Shown piece after piece: positions 23,691 to 36,059 of a stretch of DNA of 64,000 nucleotides; position 1 is the first letter of the stretch, and each line of letters begins with the position of its first letter. Under the pieces are notes generated by a model, which worked only from the letters and a program-made list of their open reading frames with translations, searched no databases and was not told the DNA's origin. The translations under genes and the position numbers were made by a program. The DNA is from Arenicola marina (lineage: Eukaryota > Annelida > Polychaeta > Arenicolidae). The stretch lies in NCBI GenBank assembly GCA_964019135.1, contig OZ025258.1:31118186-31182185 (forward strand). Direction: 5' to 3'.

Positions 23691-25744
23691 TGTGATCACC
23701 GTGGTTTTACCGCAGTGACCTGTAGACGTGATGGTTCATATCTTATCTCCGGTTCAGCTGGCAAATGCCATCCCGGTGTTGTCCCGTGTATAGATGACTG
23801 GCTTAGCTCAATGGGTTCGGTGCACTGGTCAATATATCAATGGCCATTGACAGTATTTTCGCACCTGGAAATTTGTTATTTACATTTTAAGAATAAGTTG
23901 GTATTTATGCCAGGATCTCTCGTGTTTTTATCATTTCCGCTCAATTCTTTGGCCGTATCTGTTCGTTTCGTGTTGTGAACAGCGCCACATCGGTCGACGG
24001 AAAGTGGAAGCGAGACTCGTGAATTAGAAATCAACGAACTCTGGGCCAGAAACCTGGTTGTCTATCCTCGATAATAAATGACATTTTAATCGGTTCTCAT
24101 ATCTACCAGTATAGTGCAGCATTGTGGCCGGAGCCCCCCCCCCCCCAACCTCCCCCCCACGCTGTCCTGGGCTGGGTTCATATAACTCGTGGGTGGGCGG
24201 GCTGAGTGACTTGCAGTCGTTGTGATGTTGACTATAACACTTGGAACTCCCTTCAAGCAGACAATTGAACACACGATGCTGACCTGGAGTGCTGGGACTT
24301 ACAAGGACCCCTCGTCTATTCACCCCCTCCAGGCCCCTCACCCCACACGGCCAAGCCGCACCCTCCCACCTCACCCAATCCCGTGGTCCTCATCCTCTAG
24401 GACATCTGGTGGGTGGGGCAGAAAACCCTGACCTTCAAATCAAGGGGTTGGCGAACAGGGAGGGCAGCTGTCAACAGAGGGAGAGAGTGGGGTGGGGGTG
24501 GGATGCGGTGCGGTGCGGTGGTCAAGGTGACTGGGAGAGGGTGGGGTGTGTAGCGTGGAGTGGAGAGGGGGGAGGTGGGGTGTGGCTGGTGGTGATAGTG
24601 ATGATGGTATCGACGAGATGGAGATGACAGCACTGTTTAATAACTTGTATTGATCAGGGGAGGGACTCGCGAGACTTGGCATTCCTGTGGGAAATACGGC
24701 TGGTAATAAGTGTGCGGCTTCAAGTCTGTCTTATGGGGGGGGGGCTGTGGGCGTGGAGATACACGGCGGGGGTGGGGGGGGGGGGGAGAGGACGGGGGAG
24801 GGGGGTTATATGGCTGGTGAGAAAGCCCACCTTTGCTGTTGTGGTTGAATCAGACTAACTACTTAACATCCGCGTGTGTATAATCATTTTAAGATAACAT
24901 TAGTAACTATGAAGGTCGTAATTTGTTGGATACGTGATTTGTCATTATAATTAGCCTAGTGGAATATGGCGAAGACCTCGAGACGACACAGCTGTCACAA
25001 AGTGGCGTAGCGTAGCATTGTAACACTTATCGATTATTCATCTGATCACAATATTGTACATTGGGTCTAAGGGGAAGGGGCGTTGTTTGTAGAAGGCTGA
25101 GGACTCGTTGGGGGAGGGAAGGAGGGAGGCGGGGAGTGAGTGGGTGGGGTAGAAGCCATGGGCGGATTGGATGTTTGATGGGAGTCATCAGGTCATGCAG
25201 CAAAAGGGTTGTCGGGGGACGTGCCCGTTGCTGTGGGGAAAGGTCACGCTGAGGGTCACGGGGGGAAGGAGGCATTGTTGTGGTAATAAATGTCAGGGTG
25301 GGGTGGGGGAGTGGGTGGATGCCCTACTTCCTGCAAAGTGCGCACTGCCCTTCACCCTGTCCATTAGCTAGGCGGGCATAACTTCCCAACTCTGATAATC
25401 ATGTACCAAACAGAAATAGTCAAGGAACACGGCACGATGGGAAAGCAATCCAGTACTATACCAATAGCTATCTGCGTAGCAACGATTCTATGCCTCCCCA
25501 ACCTTCCCTGCTTTTCCCGTCATACCCTATAATTGTCATCGAGTAGTGCCACCTAGCGGGTATCGGCAAAATCAGGCGAGAATTGACCAGCTAACCCACT
25601 CTGGCCGGGCTACGGTGACCCGACACTCCATTAACACCGTTCCAGCCATCGAGTGCTGCCTGCCCTGACCGGCCGTGCCGCCGTATATTTAGCCTTCGTG
25701 GATTGGAGGCCAGATAATGGAAAAGACCTGTAATCCTAGAGACA
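23691..25744. other. Unannotated region with G-rich blocks
   Basis: No supported gene. G-rich low-complexity stretches occur near 24480-24600, 24735-24815 and 25060-25320, and a C-run near 24137. The open frames in them are compositional. Confidence 0.4.
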
Positions 25745-25959
25745 TTACTTGGCCTTTGATGGCTTCACATTCGATTTGAAGGCCGCGCCTTGCTGCGCCA
25801 GTCGCGGCAACATTAGTTCCGAAATCTGCCGGTCGATGGCGTTGCGAGATGAGACATCGTGCTGGCTTCTGTTGTGGTGGGCTTGCCCGGTGGGGTGACC
25901 GTAGATTGGGGTTGTTCGCTGGCGGTGTCTCGAGCGGTATTGATCCCGCAAACCTAGCC
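25745..25959 (-). CDS. Candidate terminal coding exon, minus strand
   Basis: On the minus strand a pyrimidine-rich acceptor ending TGTCCGCCAG (AG at 25961-25960) opens a 215-nt frame: LGLRDQYRSRHRQRTTPIYG, a histidine- and glutamine-rich stretch, then DVSSRNAIDRQISELMLPRL, ending KSNVKPSKAK and TAA. The last third looks like an amphipathic helix followed by a basic tail, with convincing codon use. A longer overlapping frame (25689-26084) reads as arginine-rich nonsense. No AATAAA is seen downstream on this strand and no upstream partner exon is identified. Protein unknown. Confidence 0.32.
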
Positions 25960-26258
25960 CTGGCGGACACAAAGCGGCGAGACGGCAGGTGTGGGATTAC
26001 CGACTGGGCCCTATTAGCCGTAACGTAATAGCGGCGTCTGCGTAGGGGAAGTTGTCGCATAACATTTCCGAGAAGTGATAGCACAGGGCAATATTAGTAC
26101 TTATTTACGAAAAAATAAATAAAAAAATATTGTATAAATCAGCAATCACCATTGATGAACGTGATTTATGGGTGAATGTAATAAATAAATAGGAGTAATT
26201 TAATGTATGTCCACTGCGGAAAGTGGGCTGAAATCAACGTAAATGCAACGAACGTGTC

Positions 26259-26312
26259 GCCAACGTTCCGCCAACGTTCCGCCAACGTGCCGCCAATGTG
26301 CCGTCAACCTGA
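26259..26312. repeat. 11-bp tandem repeat, about 5 copies
   Basis: CCAACGTTCCG repeated with drift to CCAATGTGCCG. A short local expansion. Confidence 0.8.
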
Positions 26313-26499
26313 ATGTGCTACGGACACGAACGTGCCTCCCCCGTCCTTGCTTTTCATTCGACTGTCTACGTTAATCCCTCATTTCCCTGCAGGAATCCTC
26401 GGAAGACCAAAACCAATCTCTGAGACCGACAGATCGAGTCTTAGGTCTGGAGGATGGAGGCGACAATATGTGTCCCCCTCCCTCAGGCATAACGAACGC

Positions 26500-27010
26500 C
26501 TCCTTGTACCCCCACCCCTCCTTGCCCCTGTACGCTAACCTGTCTTCCCCACTTGTACCCCCACCCCTCCGTTCCCCTTTGTACCCCCACCCCTCCTTGC
26601 CCCTGTACGCTAACCTGTCTTCCCCACTTGTACCCCCACCCCTCCGTTCCCCTTTGTACCCCCACCCCTCCTTGCCCCTGTACGCTAACCTGTCTTGCCC
26701 ACTTGCCCCCCCACCCCTCCGTGCCCCTCTGTACCCCCACCCATCCGTGCCCACCTATGCCCCCACCCCTCATTGCCCCCCTGTACCCCCACCCTTGCCC
26801 TCTTGTAGATCACTTCCCCCCACCTCTCCTTGCCCTAATGTAACCCCACCCGTCCTTGCCCCCGTACCCTCACCCCTTCTTGCCCTCTTGTACCCCGCCT
26901 CCCCCCAAGCCCCCTTGCCTCATATTCCCTATCCTGATGCTCATGTACCACCCTATATCCTTCCTTGTCCCCTGCACCCCCCCCCCACTTGTACCCCCCC
27001 CCCCCTTGTC
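26500..27010. repeat. C-rich minisatellite: three 75-bp units, then degenerate repeats
   Basis: A 75-bp unit built from GTACCCCCACCCCTCC blocks is repeated about three times (26510-26720) and then decays into irregular TACCCCCACCC repeats. As 75 is a multiple of three, long frames stay open on both strands (proline-rich on plus, GERRGGGTSGEDRLAYRG on minus). Both look compositional. A possible acceptor CATTTCCCTGCAG at 26380-26392, followed by an open GILGRPKPISETDRSSL stretch, lies just before it. Confidence 0.85.
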
Positions 27011-27215
27011 CTGCTGCCCGGACGACCTTGCAGCCCGCGATGACATGTAATCAGCCATGGAACTGATGTATTCGTCGGTATCCTCGCAGTGGCGTCACGT
27101 GGACATGGACCTCTCGCCCTCGTTACCCTCCCCCCCCCCACTCACTATTCCTTCTTCCCACCCCCACCCCCTCCCCGTCTCCCTTTACCAACCAACCACC
27201 TTCCCTCTCCCCCAG

Positions 27216-27276
27216 CCCCTGCCTTCCGTTCCGGTATTGATGAAGACAGATCATACGTTGACCTCTTCCAACGAAG
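27216..27276 (+). CDS. Candidate 61-nt internal exon
   Basis: A long pyrimidine tract ending CTCTCCCCCAG (AG 27214-27215) and a donor GTCAGT (27277) bound 61 nt that read PAFRSGIDEDRSYVDLFQR. This is a protein-like peptide standing out from proline-rich surroundings. It could be part of the same plus-strand gene as the possible segment at 26393, but no family is recognised. Small exons like this arise by chance in C-rich DNA, so confidence is limited. Confidence 0.28.
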
Positions 27277-27649
27277 GTCAGTCCCTTGGGCATGGGGCTC
27301 GGTGGTTTCTCCACAAGCAAGCCATCACCCCTCGCTCACCCCGCCTCCACCTCCCACCCCCCTGCCCCCACGTGACACGAGAGAGGCGACGGCTGGTGGC
27401 GTGACACCAGGTCGTAGGCTGGTTCTATCGCCTCTCCACGCACGTCGCCAAGTCTCCCTTCCGTAATAAGAGTGAAGGGGTGAGATATGCCTAGGCTTCT
27501 GGCGGTGATTGTCTGCTTTGTTTCATCGGGAGATGGCGAGTATCATGCAAGTCGCATAACAAACGAGAAATATATTGCTTAAAACTTAGAAAGGACCAGC
27601 CAAGTGTCAACTGTTAAAATGTTAAAATAATGACACGACATCGGATGAA
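27277..27649. other. Unannotated stretch
   Basis: Nothing recognised. Confidence 0.4.
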
Positions 27650-30135
27650 CAGACTGAAATCACATAAGGTCCATACGAAGACAGACTGAAATCACATACA
27701 GGTCCATACGAAGAGAGACTGAAATCGCATACAGGTCCATACGAAGACAGACTGAAATAACATAAGGTCCATACGAGAACAGACTGAAATCACATACAGG
27801 TCCATACGACGACAGACTGAAATAAAAAAGCTCTATACGAGGACATACTGAAATAACATAGCTTTATACGAGGACAGACTGAAATCACATACAGGTCCAT
27901 ACGAGGACAGACTAAAATAAAAAAACTCTATACGAGGACATACTGAAATAACATAGCTTTATACGAGGACAGACTGAAATCACATACAGGTCCATGCGAG
28001 GACAGACTGAAATAACATAAGCTCTATACGAGAACAAACTGAAATCCCATACAGGTCCATGCGAGAACAGACTGAAATCACATACAGGTCCATACGAGAA
28101 CAGACTGAAATCACACACAGGTCCATACGAGAACAGACTGAAATCACATACAGGTCCACACGAGAACAGACTGAACTCACATACAGGTCCATACGAGGAC
28201 AGACTGAAATCTCATACAGGTCCATACGAGGACAGACTGAAATCTCATACAGGTCCATACGAGAACAGACTGAAATCACATACAGGTCCATACGAGAACA
28301 GACTGAAATCACATACAGGTCCATACGAGAACAGACTGAAATCACATACAGGTCCATACGAGAACAGACTGAAATCACACACAGGTCCATACGAGAACAG
28401 ACTGAAATCACATACAGGTCCACACGAGAACAGACTGAACTCACATACAGGTCCATACGAGGACAGACTGAAATAACATAAGCTCTATACGAGAACAGAA
28501 AAAATCACATACAGGTCCATACGAGAACAGACTGAAATCACATACAGGTCCATACGAGAACAGACTGAAATCATACACAGGTCCATACGAGAACAGACTG
28601 AAATCACATACAGGTCCACACGAGAACAGACTGAACTCACATACAGGTCCATACGAGGACAGACTGAAATTTCATACAGGTCCATACGAGGACAGACTGA
28701 AATCTCATACAGGTCCATACGAGAACAGACTGAAATCACATACAGGTCCATACGAGAACAGACTGAAATCACATACAGGTCCACACGAGAACAGACTGAA
28801 ATCACATACAGGTCCATACGAGGACACACTGAAATCTCACACAGGTCCATACGAGAACAGACTGAAATCACATACAGGTCCACACGAGAACAGACTGAAA
28901 TCACATACAGGTCCACACGAGAACAGACTGAACTCACATACAGGTCCATACGAGGACAGACTGAAATAACATAAGCTCTATACGAGAACAGAAAAAATCA
29001 CATACAGGTCCATACGAGAACAGACTGAAATCACATACAGGTCCATACGAGAACAGACTGAAATCACACACAGGTCCATACGAGAACAGACTGAAATCAC
29101 ATACAGGTCCACACGAGAACAGACTGAACTCACATACAGGTCCATACGAGGACAGACTGAAATCTCATACAGGTCCATACGAGGACAGACTGAAATCTCA
29201 TACAGGTCCATACGAGAACAGACTGAAATCACATACAGGTCCATACGAGAACAGACTGAAATCACATACAGGTCCACACGAGAACAGACTGAACTCACAT
29301 ACAGGTCCATACGAGGACACACTGAAATCTCACACAGGTCCATACGCGAACAGACTGAAATCACATACAGGTCCACACGAGAACAGACTGAAATCCCATA
29401 CAGGTCCACACGAGAACAGACTGAACTCACATACAGGTCCATACGAGAACAGACTAAAATCACATACAGGTCCATACGAGAACAGACTGAAATCACATAC
29501 AGGTCCATACGAGAACAGACTGAAATCACATACAGGTCCATACGAGAACAGACTGAAATCACATACAGGTCCATACGAGAACAGACTGAAATCACATACA
29601 GGTCCATACGAGAATAGACTGAAATCACATACAGGTCCATACGAGAACAGACTGAAATCACATACAGGTCCATACGAGAACAGACTGAAATCACAAACAG
29701 GTCCATACGAGAACAGACTGAAATCACATACAGGTCCATACGAGGACACACTGAAATCTCATACAGGTCCATACGAGAACAGACTGAAATCACATACAGG
29801 TCCATACGAGAACAGACTGAAATCACATACAGGTCCATACGAGGACACACTGAAATCTCATACAGGTCCATACGAGAACAGACTGAAATCACATACAGGT
29901 CCATACGAGAACAGACTGAAATCTCATACAGGTCCATACGAGAACAGACTGAAATCACACACAGGTCCATACGAGAACAGACTGAAATCACATACAGGTC
30001 CATACGAGAACAGACTGAACTCACATACAGGTCCATTAGAGAACAGACTGAAATCACACACAGGTCCATACGAGAACAGACTGAAATCACATACAGGTCC
30101 ATACGAGAACGGACTGAAATCACATACAGGTAGCG
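27650..30135. repeat. 33-bp minisatellite, about 75 copies
   Basis: Tandem units of ACAGGTCCATACGAGAACAG plus ACTGAAATCACAT. Copies at the left edge are more varied; the centre is homogeneous. A block marked by the rare AAGCTCTATACGAGAACAG-type unit recurs at 28481 and 28974, about 15 units apart, so blocks have been copied. The period is a multiple of three, so the minus strand reads an 11-residue repeat (MDLYVISVCSR) for 427 codons (28978-30261), and other frames stay open too. I read it as non-coding. Confidence 0.95.
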
Positions 30136-30254
30136 TTTAAAAGACAGACATGTTATAGGATGACAAACTGAGAATAGCTGACGACAAACCGACGCCATTA
30201 AATGACAATCTGCACAAGGCGGACACCAGCAAAAGGCAGACTTTCCCGGGGACT

Positions 30255-30560
30255 TTCCCATCAGGGAAAACTGAAGCCATCACTGACAAGACATTCTGAA
30301 GCCATCAGGGAAAACTGAATCCATCAGAAAACACTGAATCTATTTAGGTAATACTGGATCTATCAAAATATAGTATCAAGCCATCGGGGAAAACTGAAGC
30401 CATTGGGAAATACTCAGAAGCCATCAGGAAACACTGAAACCACTAGAAGACATGCTAGAAAACTGACTACATCGGGAGACATTATATGGCCTGCACAACA
30501 CACTCTGAAGCCATCGTGGAAGATTAAAGCCATCGTAAGATATTCTGGGATCAGCAGGGA
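30255..30560. repeat. Degenerate repeat of a CCATCAGGGAAAACTGAAG-like motif
   Basis: Irregular repeats of 20-30 bp carrying GAAGCCATC and GGAAAACTGAA. It follows the 33-bp array and may be a decayed relative (both contain ACTGAA). Confidence 0.65.
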
Positions 30561-31399
30561 AGCCGGGGCGGACTACAGCAGTAGAGGATGAAATGGTACA
30601 CCCAGAGTAAATGATACGGAGTTACTGAAACAATTGGCTAGCGGCTAATATGTGTAGATTTCTTGTTATATATATTTTGGTGTTATCCAGAAGACACGAA
30701 ACACCGGTTTCGCGGCAGCACCATTTGCACACAACAGCTGCGCTCTCCCTACCTGTCTGTACGGCTAACCTGGTCGGGATTATTTCCGCGTGAGCACACG
30801 GCCAGGGAAGCGACTTTAGTGCCCGCGATTTGTCAATAATAGGTGTACCGGCCCAATGGGGGAGTATAGCCGCCCCCCCCCCCCCACCACCACCCCTCCG
30901 TCACCCACCCTCATCCACACGGGCCGTGACGGGGGTCTGGGCCTCACATGTTATTGGTTTACCTATGTTTACCGTCGTGGCAAGGCAAGTCAAGACAGAG
31001 CGACGTCCCGGATGAGGGAAGGTGGGCATACGGAGCGGCGATGAGTGCGTGGCGCTGGCCAGTGTTGTTAGTGTGGGTACCCGAGTTTACCTGAGCGGAG
31101 GGGAAGGCCAAACAGCGTCTTCCCGACAGTAAATACACGGATAATGTAGGCCCTGAAGATTGGAGGTGGGGTGTAGAGTAGTAGTGGTGGGTGGGTGGGG
31201 ATGGTGGTGGTGGTGGTGGTGGTGGTGGTGGGTACAGTGTGTGTGTATAGGACCCCGGGGATGTGGGATGCCTTCACAGGCCTGCGACGACCTGATGACT
31301 CGCTTTATCGCCCACAGTGGGTTGTAAGCAGTGCCGCGCCGCAGTGATGGCACGGCCCATAAGACACCCCCCCCCCCCCACATCTCCCCTCTCCCCTCC
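30561..31399. other. Unannotated stretch with a GGT microsatellite
   Basis: A (GGT)n run lies at about 31200-31231, and poly-C runs near 30875 and 31368. No gene recognised. Confidence 0.45.
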
Positions 31400-33358
31400 T
31401 GCCCTGGGCGGGTGCTGGGTTGATGCGGCCAGCAGCCTGTCAGTCAGTTAGTCAGACAAACCCAGCGTGCGCGCTGAGAGGAGGAGGCAGAGAGACAAAC
31501 CACACTGGACGTGTTAAACCTCCGCGCCATCCATCCATCTCCCACCAAGAGACGTCCACCAGCCACGGGGCCAGCGAGCGGCGACAAAAAGCTCATCGCA
31601 TCATACGCACACCGCGGCCTCCTTCCTGGCTTACTCTCTCCCCCATGGTGCATGCCGTGACCTGTTGGTATATATAGATATATATATACGTGAGGGAGAG
31701 ACAACCGGAAGCCCCCATCGCTTAGCGTGCGGTCCCCATCGGGTGACTGTCCCCCAGTCTTCCTCGGCGGCGGCACCGACTTCCTGTTCTGCCAGGCCCC
31801 GCGCGCGGCGCCGCATTGCGCGGTCCCTACGCAGGTTTTTGAGGCCACGAGGGTTGTAAGGGTATCGACGAAGCCGTGCGCGCTGACTTCCGGGGATTAG
31901 CGAGGGAGTGGAGGCGGTGGCGGCGGCGTTGGTTGGGTGGTCTGGAGTGGTGTGAGGTGGTGGCTCATTCGACCGACCGACCACAGCCTCTGCTGGCTGA
32001 CCCGGTAGCCAGGAAGACCCTGGGCAGACCCGGGACCAGCTAGCCAGCCTCTGCCCAGCCCAGCCTGCCAGCCTGCCTGTCTGTCTGCCAGCGTGCCTGC
32101 AGCAACCAGCGAGGCCTGCAACTCACACGCACAGACCCGGCTGCATGCAGGCAAACATACGGCGGCAGCTCAATCGGCCTTGGCGGATCTGCCAGGCAAC
32201 TAGTAGAAAGCTGCCAGGCAGCTAGTAGAAAGCAGCGGACCCATTCCTTAGCTTTAGCTTGTGCTCCTCCCGTGATGGAAGAACCCTGCCTAACACACGC
32301 CCCGCCGATTGCTCGCATGAATGCATTTTAGTGCACCTCGCCCAGTGTGAGAAGAAGTAAGTCGGCCCTGGCTCCGCAGATAGGGCGCCCCCTACCCTGC
32401 CGTGGCCGCAGCCAGCCATTGGGAGAGTGGCGAGCCAGCTAGCCGGGTGAGCAGATCGTACGTAGTCAGGGGGTGCAGTCTCTCACACTCATTGACTGCT
32501 ACACCGCGTGTGTATGTCAAACACGGCTGGTGGGAGTGAGAGTGAGTGAGATCACCCCCACCCCCCACCCATCACACCCACAACAGCAGCAAACAGCAGC
32601 AGCAGCCAGCGAGGAGGAGGAGGAGGAGGAGATCAAGCAGAGACCACGTGGCACCAGCTGATGGAGCCGATGGTGTCAGGTCATTAACAGGTCATCCACG
32701 GGGGTCATCCCAAGTCCGTCGGTCGGTTGTCTGCGGTCGCCGCAAGGTGCGCTGGGGAGGGCACAGGGCTATATATCACTGGTCTAGATCTCCGTACCTG
32801 CAGCAGTAGGCGGGCCGAACATGCACTGAGCAGACCCAAGACCCGTTCAGTGAACTCCCGTCTCCCGTTACAGCCCAGGAAGGATTGTTTACAGCGAGAA
32901 TTATATGTATCTGCGGCAAGTAACGGCCGGCGCCATAGCGACCTTACCACGTGTTTCAACGGCACGGCTCGGATAGGACACCGCTTTGGATATTTGGGAT
33001 AAGTGTGAAGGACACACCGCGTCGTCAAGAGAGAGATCCAGACGACAGTGCTGCCGCCATACGGGGTGTGGGGGAACCGAGCATCACCGTGCCTAATTCA
33101 ACCATTTTACTCAGCCAACAAGACAAGAGCAGGACGGCGGAGTCTCGACCAAACAAAAATTGAAACCTCGCGTCGCAACCGAAACAGCAGCAGCAGCAGC
33201 AGTCGCAGCAGCAGCAGCCGCATCTCCCATCCTCCCTGGGGCAGGCAGCCCGGCGCGCTCCGACCCTTACCTGAGGCGAGGGGCAGTGTTGACATAGCCC
33301 TTGACGCCGGCAGTCGTTGGCACCTTGTTCCCCGGCTCTCCCAGGCGGCTTTGTCGAC
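31400..33358 (+). promoter_or_regulatory. GC-rich promoter and 5' leader of the small heat-shock gene
   Basis: GC-rich sequence with CAG, GAG and CCATC simple repeats, ending at the inferred start codon. The 451 nt before that codon (32908-33358) contain no ATG at all, against about seven expected by chance, which fits a translated leader. TATA-like TATATA runs occur near 31668 and 32770, and E-boxes at 32645 and 32948. I see no perfect three-part heat-shock element here; one lies in intron 1. Where transcription starts, and whether a further 5' intron exists, is not decidable from sequence. Confidence 0.5.
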
Positions 33359-33361
33359 ATG
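33359..33361 (+). CDS. Exon 1 coding part of the small heat-shock gene: start codon only
   Basis: The first ATG after a 451-nt ATG-free leader lies in a good context (GTCGACATG, with G following after splicing). It is followed at once by a strong donor, GTGAGC (33362). Joining ATG to the acceptor at 47940 gives MAVFRKFL in frame with a purine at -3 and G at +4. Exon 2 has no in-frame upstream ATG, so it needs an upstream start. Without exon 1, translation would begin at Met15 (47980) and lose the first 14 residues. The junction is inferred, not observed. Confidence 0.6.
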
Positions 33362-34049
33362 GTGAGCGGTTCATTCTGTCAGTACACGGCCGAGCTGTAG
33401 GCCAAGTGGCCGCCCCCATCACCTCCCCAGCGGCACGCATCCTTTATCTTATCACCGTAGTTATGTGAATATTTACCTCCCCCCGGGTAATTTGATGCAT
33501 TATGTCGAGAGAGATGGCGATGGTGGCTGATGGGGTGGGTGGGTAAGGGGCAGGGGGAGCGGGAGGGGGGGGGGGGTTCGGTCTGTCAGAGAAGCCTCAA
33601 GTGGCCCTATCGCAGATTACCATATCTGCATCGCTGCTTTGTGATGGTGAGTTAAACATAGACGCCCAGGTAAATATAACATTTGATCGTGAGAGCTATT
33701 CTACTTATGGAGGCACTTTGACAACAACAACACTGATCACGATGTAGTGGTCTAAGTGTTGATTTTGTGTGGACATTTTAGCATTACAAGCTGCAGACGC
33801 TGCAACTAATATTGGTCATGGGTACTATACAAAAGTTTCTTTTATCACGTTTGTTAAACACGTATGTTCGATATTTGTCACATGGCCTAATATAGCTCTA
33901 GATGTCCATTAACTCTACCACCCACTTTAACTCTTGACACGTCATTAGGTTCACGGCCCAAGTAAGCCATAATGACCCCCCCCCCCCCCATTAAGAAACT
34001 GTCTGTCGACTTGTTATAAAGCCTGCTCGGTGTCATAATCTGCGACATA

Positions 34050-34310
34050 TGGTGTCGCCAAGCTGCGCCTGTCTGGTGACATTATCTACGACAGATATTG
34101 TCGCGAAGCCTGTCTGGTGTCACTGTGTGTGATATATATTGTCGCGAAGCCTGTCTGGTGTCAAAATGTGTGACATATATTGTCGCGAGCCTGTCTGGGG
34201 TCACTATGCGCGACATATATTGTCGGGCAGCCTGTCTGGTGTCATTATTGGCGACATATATTGTCGCGAGCCTGTCTGGTGTCACTATGTGTGGTATATA
34301 GCATCGTCAA
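34050..34310. repeat. 40/41-bp minisatellite, about 6 copies
   Basis: GCCTGTCTGGTGTCA recurs at 34108, 34149, 34189, 34230 and 34270, alternating 41 and 40 bp. Each unit also has GACATATATTGTCGCGA. Diverged copies continue to about 34380. Confidence 0.88.
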
Positions 34311-35454
34311 GCTGTCTACTGTCACATTGTCATAAAGCCTGTTTGGTATCATTCTCTGTGACATACTGTCTATCGACTGTCGTTTGTTTCTATATATGTC
34401 GCAGTGTCTCGAGGCCTGTGTCTCCCGCCAGACCTCAATATGTCCCCTCTCTATGTCCGGCATGTTGCCTGTATCCCTTGACCTGAGAGCTCACTACGTC
34501 ACACGGCCGTACATCAACCACCCGGCCCATCGTGTAGGCTACGAGCTGTAGCTTAATTATTATTGCCACCCACCCACAGCATGTGGGGCGGGCCGGGGGA
34601 GGGGTGAGTGGTATTCCCGGGGACGTGGGTAGCGTCTAGGGGTGAGACTCCCATAAGGGTGTCGATCCCTGTCTTCAAACCCCGACCGTTTTGTCCCAGC
34701 GGGTTCTGTCAAACTAACCTCAATCTAGGACAAAGCCATGCATTCCACAGTCTATATAAGCATATGACCCTGATTTCGTCAAAAAAACAAATAGCCTACT
34801 TCTGGAAAAAACTGTTACTTTTGGTTTAACTACTGCTGACGCATAGACCCATGATGAGCGGCACTTACGTATGTACCGTGACTGTAGGAGTACCGCCACC
34901 CCCCCCCCTCCTCCCCGCCTCCACCCCCCATGCGTCGCACACCTCCACCTAGAAATCTGTACATGTATGTATCTAGGTCACAGCGCTTGGCTGTGTCAAT
35001 AGATATCACAGGAGGTATTGTTGTTATACGCCATGTAACAGGCTGCCCTGTCTCTCCTGTTGGCTTGCTCCTCTGTAACGCTTGTACCCAACGCCCCCTT
35101 GGTATATGGAACCCCCGCCCTGCATGGTAACCATGGCAGCGGGATACACCCTGGCCCTTCTGGACTTAATTAAGTCAATTCTATCTAATGTATAGATAGA
35201 TACATGTTTGCAACATTGCCAAGTCTCCTCAACCCTTCGACAATGAAATGCTTACTTTATGACTTACCCTTGCAATAAAACACCCCGGCTTCCAGTCAAT
35301 ACTGCCCCCCCCCCCCAGACACACCCACGCCGTCAGGGTACCCCCACCCTCCAGAGACGAGCACGCCATCACCAGGATACACCCCCCCCCCCCCCGCCCT
35401 CCCCCACTCTCTCTGGCCATAGCGGCATTTCGTCGTTTTCTGGTGGTGCCTCAG

Positions 35455-35674
35455 ACAGAGTACATCCCGACAGGCGCCCGGCTGCTTAGGCCGTTTCCTC
35501 TTTCTTCTGGATCTAAACGTCGATCCTGCGGCTGTGGCTGTGGCTGAGGCTGTAGCTGGGAAAAGCATCCAGAAGGATTCCAGGCAGTACCTTGAAGGCT
35601 TGAAGTTCTTGCCGAATCAGCATGTTCGGTGTGATGCTGTGCGTGAAGACAAATCCGTTAGTCCAGGGAGAGAG
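35455..35674 (+). CDS. Candidate exon inside the heat-shock intron
   Basis: An acceptor-like TTTTCTGGTGGTGCCTCAG (AG 35453-35454) and a donor GTAGGG (35675) bound an open frame of about 73 codons: a short hydrophobic run (LGRFLFLLDLNVDP), an alanine-valine repeat from GCTGTG repeats, then KSIQKDSRQYLEGLKFLPNQ and CDAVREDKSVSPGRE. The second half is protein-like. Its phase does not let it follow the lone ATG of exon 1, so it would belong to another transcript nested in the intron. Family unknown. Confidence 0.25.
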
Positions 35675-35679
35675 GTAGG

Positions 35680-35900
35680 GGTGGGGGCAGCGGCAGAGGA
35701 TGGGGTGGGGGTGGGGGTGGGGCAGCGGGACGAGAGGAGAGGAGGGTGGGATGGGATGAGATTGGACGGGGGTAGCGGGAAGAGAGAGGAGGAGGGTGGG
35801 ATGAGATGGGATTGGAGGGGGGTAGCGGGAAGTGAGGGGAGGAGGGTGGGGTAGGATGGGATGGGGCAGGGCGAGATGATTGAAGGGTGGGGGGGGGTTG
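35680..35900. repeat. G-rich low-complexity block
   Basis: Repeated GTGGGGGTGGGG, GAGGAGGGTGGGATGAGATG and GGGGTAGCGGGAAG motifs. Runs of G spaced closely enough to form quadruplexes on the sense strand. Confidence 0.75.
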
Positions 35901-36059
35901 TATGGGGTTGGGCCGAGCGAAGGGAGGGAGGTTAGTGGGGGTGAAAGAGCGATAGACCGAAAAGGGGTGTAAGAAACCTGAGAGATGGAGAGAATCGAGA
36001 AAGAAAAGGACAGCGGTAAAAGACGAGAGAAAAGAGGGAATACAGACAGAAAATGAGAG

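Noticed and set aside
25689-26084. 131-codon minus-strand frame
   Set aside because: Arginine-rich and in a different frame from the better-supported terminal exon it overlaps.
26468-27043. 191-codon proline-rich frame
   Set aside because: C-rich minisatellite with a 75-bp unit; frames open on both strands.
27650-30135. CRISPR-like array
   Set aside because: Units are contiguous tandem repeats without unique spacers, in animal DNA.
31668-31690. TATATATA run as the heat-shock TATA box
   Set aside because: It is 1.7 kb from the inferred start codon and is a simple AT repeat; the one near 32770 is at least as likely.
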